DNA from: Nanobdellota archaeon | GTDB lineage: Archaea > Nanobdellota > Nanobdellia > Woesearchaeales > JAGLGH01 | Length of the DNA: 8,244 bases | Reading direction: 5' to 3' | Assembly (NCBI GenBank): GCA_023144115.1 | Contig: JAGLGH010000100.1 | Location: forward strand, 1-8,244 | The notes under the pieces: model-generated | Seen by the model: only the letters and a program-made list of their open reading frames with translations | Told to the model about the DNA's origin: nothing | Databases searched by the model: none | Part shown: one piece after another, positions 5,467-8,244 of the stretch | How positions within the stretch are numbered: position 1 is the first letter of the stretch | Layout of the letters: each line of letters begins with the position of its first letter | Program-made: the position numbers and the translations under genes

Positions 5467-6066
5467 ATGACAGATATTTGGGATCTTTCAGACAATAAAA
5501 AAGATTTTAAACAAAATAAAGGAGAGTACACTATTGAAGATAATTTCAAGAGTTTTCAATTGATTCAACAAAAGAAGTTTATGCAACTTGTACAAGATGA
5601 AACAAAATTAAGATTTGGGGATCTTCCAAAAACAGGTTATGGTGGTTATTACTCCTGTGTTCATATGGGGAATTATGATGAATCAATAACACAATTTCAA
5701 GACCAAATCTTTCGTTTAGAATCCTCAGCACATGGGATTCTGTGGGGATTAATAAATTATTTAGAAAAAATCCCTTTTAATTTTGAACCTAATGTGCAGC
5801 ATATTCTTAGTTCTCATTTTATGTATATGAAAGAACCACCATTAAACTGGGAGCAACAAATAGCTGCTGAAGACATTGCAATACCTAAAGTGAGAGGATA
5901 TATTTTAATTGAAAAGAGCGAGGATAAAATTTACGGATTGTTGACAACAAAAAGCTTTGTACATGTTTACGATGAGATTAAAGTTGGCATTTCAAAGATT
6001 CCAAGATTAAAAGGATTGAAATTAGAAGATGCAATCAAAAAATTATTTGACAACTATAAGAAATAG
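5467..6066 (+). CDS. hypothetical protein, 199 residues
   Basis: I do not recognise this protein. It is soluble-looking, with no signal peptide or membrane segment. The N-terminus is polar and charged (DLSDNKKDFKQNKGEY). The middle is rich in His and aromatic residues: YGGYYSCVHMGNYDES at about 58-73, SSAHGILWGLINYLEKIPF at about 86-104, and HILSSHFMYM at about 111-120. The C-terminal third has alternating strands (RGYILIEKSEDKIYGLLTT) and ends in a Lys-rich helix. The start is well supported by a ggaggt Shine-Dalgarno 8 bases upstream. The gene is divergent from a winged-helix regulator across a perfect inverted repeat, so it is probably that regulator's target, and it is followed after 17 bases by a small frameshifted ORF. 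The spaced His residues could bind a metal, but I see no established motif. Confidence 0.75.
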   Translation: MTDIWDLSDNKKDFKQNKGEYTIEDNFKSFQLIQQKKFMQLVQDETKLRFGDLPKTGYGGYYSCVHMGNYDESITQFQDQIFRLESSAHGILWGLINYLEKIPFNFEPNVQHILSSHFMYMKEPPLNWEQQIAAEDIAIPKVRGYILIEKSEDKIYGLLTTKSFVHVYDEIKVGISKIPRLKGLKLEDAIKKLFDNYKK

Positions 6067-6083
6067 GGGGAAAAGGTGTGAAA

Positions 6084-6309
6084 ATGGAAAAAACTGCTGG
6101 AGCTTGTAAAAACAGGAGAAGGTCTCACTTTGGAATTTAAAGAAATTGTATGTTCTGGTATGGGAGGTCTTGTAAACAATAAGAAACGAACTATATTTGG
6201 ACATATGGTTCATTCTGAAGTAGGAATTTATTTCAGCAGGAACCCAGACTGGAGTAAAGTAAAGTATATTGAAGATAAAGAATTAAAAGATTTTATATAT
6301 TCTAATTGA
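6084..6309 (+). pseudogene. small ORF (about 74 residues) broken by a one-base frameshift
   Basis: From about 6094 to the TGA at 6307-6309 the plus strand reads as convincing coding sequence (LLELVKTGEGLTLEFKE, later HSEVGIYFSRNPDWSKVKY), but that frame has no good start and meets TGA at 6079-6081. An ATG at 6084 with aggtg a few bases upstream opens another frame that stops at 6138-6140. Removing one A from the six-A run at 6088-6093 joins ATG to the long frame, giving a natural start MEKLLELVKTGEG and 74 residues. It may therefore be a real small gene with an assembly or sequencing error, a recent frameshift mutation, or +1 frameshifting. TGEGLTLEFKE resembles the opening of AlbA_2/Schlafen-type domains, but the rest does not, so I name no function. 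It lies between the 199-residue gene and kae1. Confidence 0.55.
6291..6300 (+). promoter_or_regulatory. candidate TATA box of kae1
   Basis: ttttatatat is centred about 26 bases before the ATG at 6322, which predicts leaderless transcription of kae1. The box lies inside the 3' end of the preceding small ORF, so kae1 could be expressed independently of the genes upstream. Confidence 0.5.
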
Positions 6310-6321
6310 TTCTTCAGATTT

Positions 6322-7305
6322 ATGATATGTCTAGGCATTGAATCTACAGCCCACACATTCGGAATAGGAATAATTACAGAAGAGGGAAATGTCCTTGCAA
6401 ATGAAAAAGATACTTATACTACTAAAGAAGGAGGCATAGTCCCTATCAAGGCTGTTGAGCATCATATGAATTGCTATGAAAAGGTCATTAAAAAATCTCT
6501 TGAAAAAGCAGGATTGACAATAAAAGAGATTGATATTATTGCATTCAGCCAAAGCCCAGGACTTGGGCATACATTAAGGATTGGAGCAATGGCTGCAAGA
6601 TCACTCGCTGCGCATTATTCAAAACCATTGATAGGAGTGAATCACTGCATAGCCCATCTTGAAATAGGTAATATGACCACAGAATGCAGAAATCCGGTCC
6701 TATTATATGCATCAGGAGCAAATACTCAGATAATCGCCTATGAAGCAGGAAGATACAGGATATTCGGAGAGACTCTTGACATAGGAATAGGCAATTTCCT
6801 GGACTCATTTGCAAGAGAGCTTGGGCTTGGATTTCCAGGAGGACCAAAGATATACGAACTTGCAAACAAAGGCAAAAATTACATTAAGCTTCCTTACACT
6901 GTCAAGGGAATGGATGTCAGCTTTGGAGGGATCCTCACAAACCTCAAGCAAAAGCTGAAATCAGGACAATATTCAGAAGAAGACCTTTGCTTCTCAGTGC
7001 AGGAGACTGTGTTTGCCATGCTTCTTGAAGTTGCAGAACGGGCTATGGCACACTGTGACAAGAAAGAGCTTCTGCTCGGAGGAGGAGTTGCATGCAACAA
7101 GCGGCTCCAGCAGATGGCCAAAGAGATGTGCAGTCAAAGAGAAGCAGAATGCTTTATCCCAAAAAACGAATTTCTCGTTGATAACGGTGCTATGATAGCA
7201 TGGCTTGGAATAATCGAACATAAGGCAGGAAACAGAACAAAAATAGAAGAAAGCATAATTAAGCCTTATGAAAGAACAGATGAAGTTGAAGTCAATTGGA
7301 GATAA
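6322..7305 (+). CDS. kae1: Kae1/TsaD, tRNA N6-threonylcarbamoyladenosine transferase (KEOPS)
   Basis: Kae1 transfers the threonylcarbamoyl group from threonylcarbamoyl-AMP to A37 of ANN-decoding tRNAs, as the catalytic subunit of the cytoplasmic KEOPS complex (with Bud32, Cgi121 and Pcc1 in archaea). The 327-residue protein is full length. It opens with GIESTAHTFGIG (archaeal/eukaryotic style rather than bacterial GIETSCDET). H108 and H112 of NHCIAHLEIG and D287 of DNGAMIAW are the expected metal ligands. ASGANTQ, ETLDIGIGNFLD, FPGGPKIYE, VKGMDVSFGG, QETVFAMLLEVAERAMAH and LLGGGVACNKRL are all in family order. It ends with RTDEVEVNWR, where some archaea continue into a fused Bud32 kinase; here it stops, so Bud32 must be encoded elsewhere. 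Small departures from the usual motif are Ala in SGANTQ (usually SGGNTQ) and SFGG (usually SFSG). It has a probable TATA box of its own and converges with the next gene after 25 bases. Confidence 0.96.
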   Translation: MICLGIESTAHTFGIGIITEEGNVLANEKDTYTTKEGGIVPIKAVEHHMNCYEKVIKKSLEKAGLTIKEIDIIAFSQSPGLGHTLRIGAMAARSLAAHYSKPLIGVNHCIAHLEIGNMTTECRNPVLLYASGANTQIIAYEAGRYRIFGETLDIGIGNFLDSFARELGLGFPGGPKIYELANKGKNYIKLPYTVKGMDVSFGGILTNLKQKLKSGQYSEEDLCFSVQETVFAMLLEVAERAMAHCDKKELLLGGGVACNKRLQQMAKEMCSQREAECFIPKNEFLVDNGAMIAWLGIIEHKAGNRTKIEESIIKPYERTDEVEVNWR

Positions 7306-7330
7306 TTCATTTCAAATATCCTCTCAACTC

Positions 7331-8218
7331 TCATTTCCAATATTTTCTTAATTGTTCTGTCTCAATCCTTGGATCGCACATCATTCTCCAAAACTTTCCT
7401 TCATCTTTAGGATCATCAAATTTATGCCAAAAATCTTTTGCTAGCGATATGTTTTTCACAGCATTGAGCATCTCTTTTGTCGGTCTCCAGTCTAATCCAA
7501 GTTGCCTGCAGATGTTGACATAATTATAACATCTCTGTTCAAGATATTTTATTTTTGCCTTTTCAAAATCCAGGCTTGTTAAAGATTCCCATATCTCTAT
7601 GGTTTTCAACCCAATCTTTTTTGCTGCCTGCTTTACCTCAGACAAATCATCAACCATTCTTCCGTCTATATCTACTCTGAAAAATTTTAGCCCTTCAATA
7701 AGATTACCTTCATAATTTGAATGAGAAGCAGCATCAATGGAAAATCTGATATCTTTATAGACGCAATAGATCCTGATTCTCTTATAAGCTAAATCCTCTA
7801 TTTTATCCTTCCATAACTTGACAGGTCTTAGATTTTGGAATTGTTTTATGACTAAGATATATCCTGCTCCAAATTCCTCTGATACATCATAAGGACCAAA
7901 GTTTTCATAACATATCTGTGGGTTAATATCTGAATATAATCCATAAGCAAGATGATAACACGCGTTTACTAGTTTCCCCAGCTCTTTAGCTGTTTCAGGG
8001 TCACAAGGTTTTAGATTATTGATGAATTGTCTTATCTCATCCTTTGTATGGATAATATTTTTCCCGTCTTTGGCATAGGGATCATCTAAACACCATGATT
8101 CTAGCAATGAACTATAAAACTCTGCAATTCTGACTAAATTCTCTCTCTCGACATTGGCTAATCTTGCTTTGATTAGCACTAAAATCATCTCTACTCTTAT
8201 TACACTAGGAGAATGCAT
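7331..8218 (-). CDS. conserved-looking hypothetical protein, 5' end possibly outside window
   Basis: The product is 295 residues from ATG at 8218, but the same frame stays open for eight more codons to the right edge (ending IGLARK before the Met), without another ATG, GTG or TTG. The true start may therefore lie beyond the window. I do not recognise the family. The N-terminal part is helical (VIRVEMILVLIKARLANVE). A middle region mixes strands and charged helices: GAGYILVIKQFQNLRPVKLW at about 117-136 and RIRIYCVYKDIRFSIDAASH at about 147-166. The C-terminal part is helical with many aromatics (CRQLGLDWRPTKEML, AKDFWHKFDDP, GKFWRMMCDPRIE). There are no membrane segments or signal peptide. 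Clean codon structure over nearly 900 bases and a tight convergent junction with kae1 support a real gene. Confidence 0.75.
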   Translation of the reverse strand: MHSPSVIRVEMILVLIKARLANVERENLVRIAEFYSSLLESWCLDDPYAKDGKNIIHTKDEIRQFINNLKPCDPETAKELGKLVNACYHLAYGLYSDINPQICYENFGPYDVSEEFGAGYILVIKQFQNLRPVKLWKDKIEDLAYKRIRIYCVYKDIRFSIDAASHSNYEGNLIEGLKFFRVDIDGRMVDDLSEVKQAAKKIGLKTIEIWESLTSLDFEKAKIKYLEQRCYNYVNICRQLGLDWRPTKEMLNAVKNISLAKDFWHKFDDPKDEGKFWRMMCDPRIETEQLRKYWK

Positions 8219-8244
8219 CTTCCTGGCTAATCCAATCCTATTAT

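Noticed and set aside
6088..6094. Programmed -1 frameshift at a a-aaa-aac heptamer
   Set aside because: The heptamer is out of phase with the ATG frame at 6084, and the shift needed to enter the long frame is +1, not -1.

Overview
The window looks archaeal. It carries a stand-alone Kae1/TsaD of the archaeal type, AT-rich TATA boxes 25-30 bases upstream of several start codons (leaderless or nearly leaderless transcripts), and two winged-helix regulators with TrmB-like C-terminal domains. The small AT-rich genome style and the tandem HIT proteins with Lys/Glu-rich tails suggest a DPANN archaeon of the Woesearchaeota/Pacearchaeota kind. That placement is inference.

Left block (1-2894). The minus strand holds a two-gene operon. 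A radical SAM enzyme with an N-terminal cobalamin-type domain (697-2052) is followed by a gene that runs off the left edge (1-651). Translating that edge gene by hand gives a recognisable tRNA-dependent cyclodipeptide synthase (CDPS), with the nucleophilic Ser and the Tyr/Glu pair of the family. A TrmB-type regulator (2151-2894) is divergent and shares a promoter region containing a long inverted repeat. The block reads as a compact, regulated natural-product locus: CDPS makes a 2,5-diketopiperazine from two aminoacyl-tRNAs, the radical SAM enzyme may tailor it, and the TrmB-like protein may control both. This is the most interesting part of the window.

Middle block (2905-5336, minus strand). 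Two translationally coupled HIT-family paralogues overlap by 8 bases. Both keep the CxxC/His/His zinc ligands but have lost the central catalytic His of the HxHxH motif. Upstream of them are a good TATA box and a perfect 13-bp inverted repeat, then a second winged-helix/PLD-like regulator.

Right block (5409-8244). Divergent from that regulator, across a perfect 12-bp inverted-repeat operator, lies an unrecognised 199-residue gene. It is followed by a small ORF that looks broken by one extra A in a poly-A run, and then by kae1, which appears to have its own TATA box inside the small ORF. A conserved-looking hypothetical gene converges on kae1 from the right edge and may begin outside the window.

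Base composition differs between blocks. Sampled by eye, the CDPS and TrmB genes are about 20-30% GC, while the HIT and kae1 genes reach about 50% in places. This fits a mobile or recently acquired left block beside resident genes. I saw no tRNA, rRNA, CRISPR array or insertion sequence.
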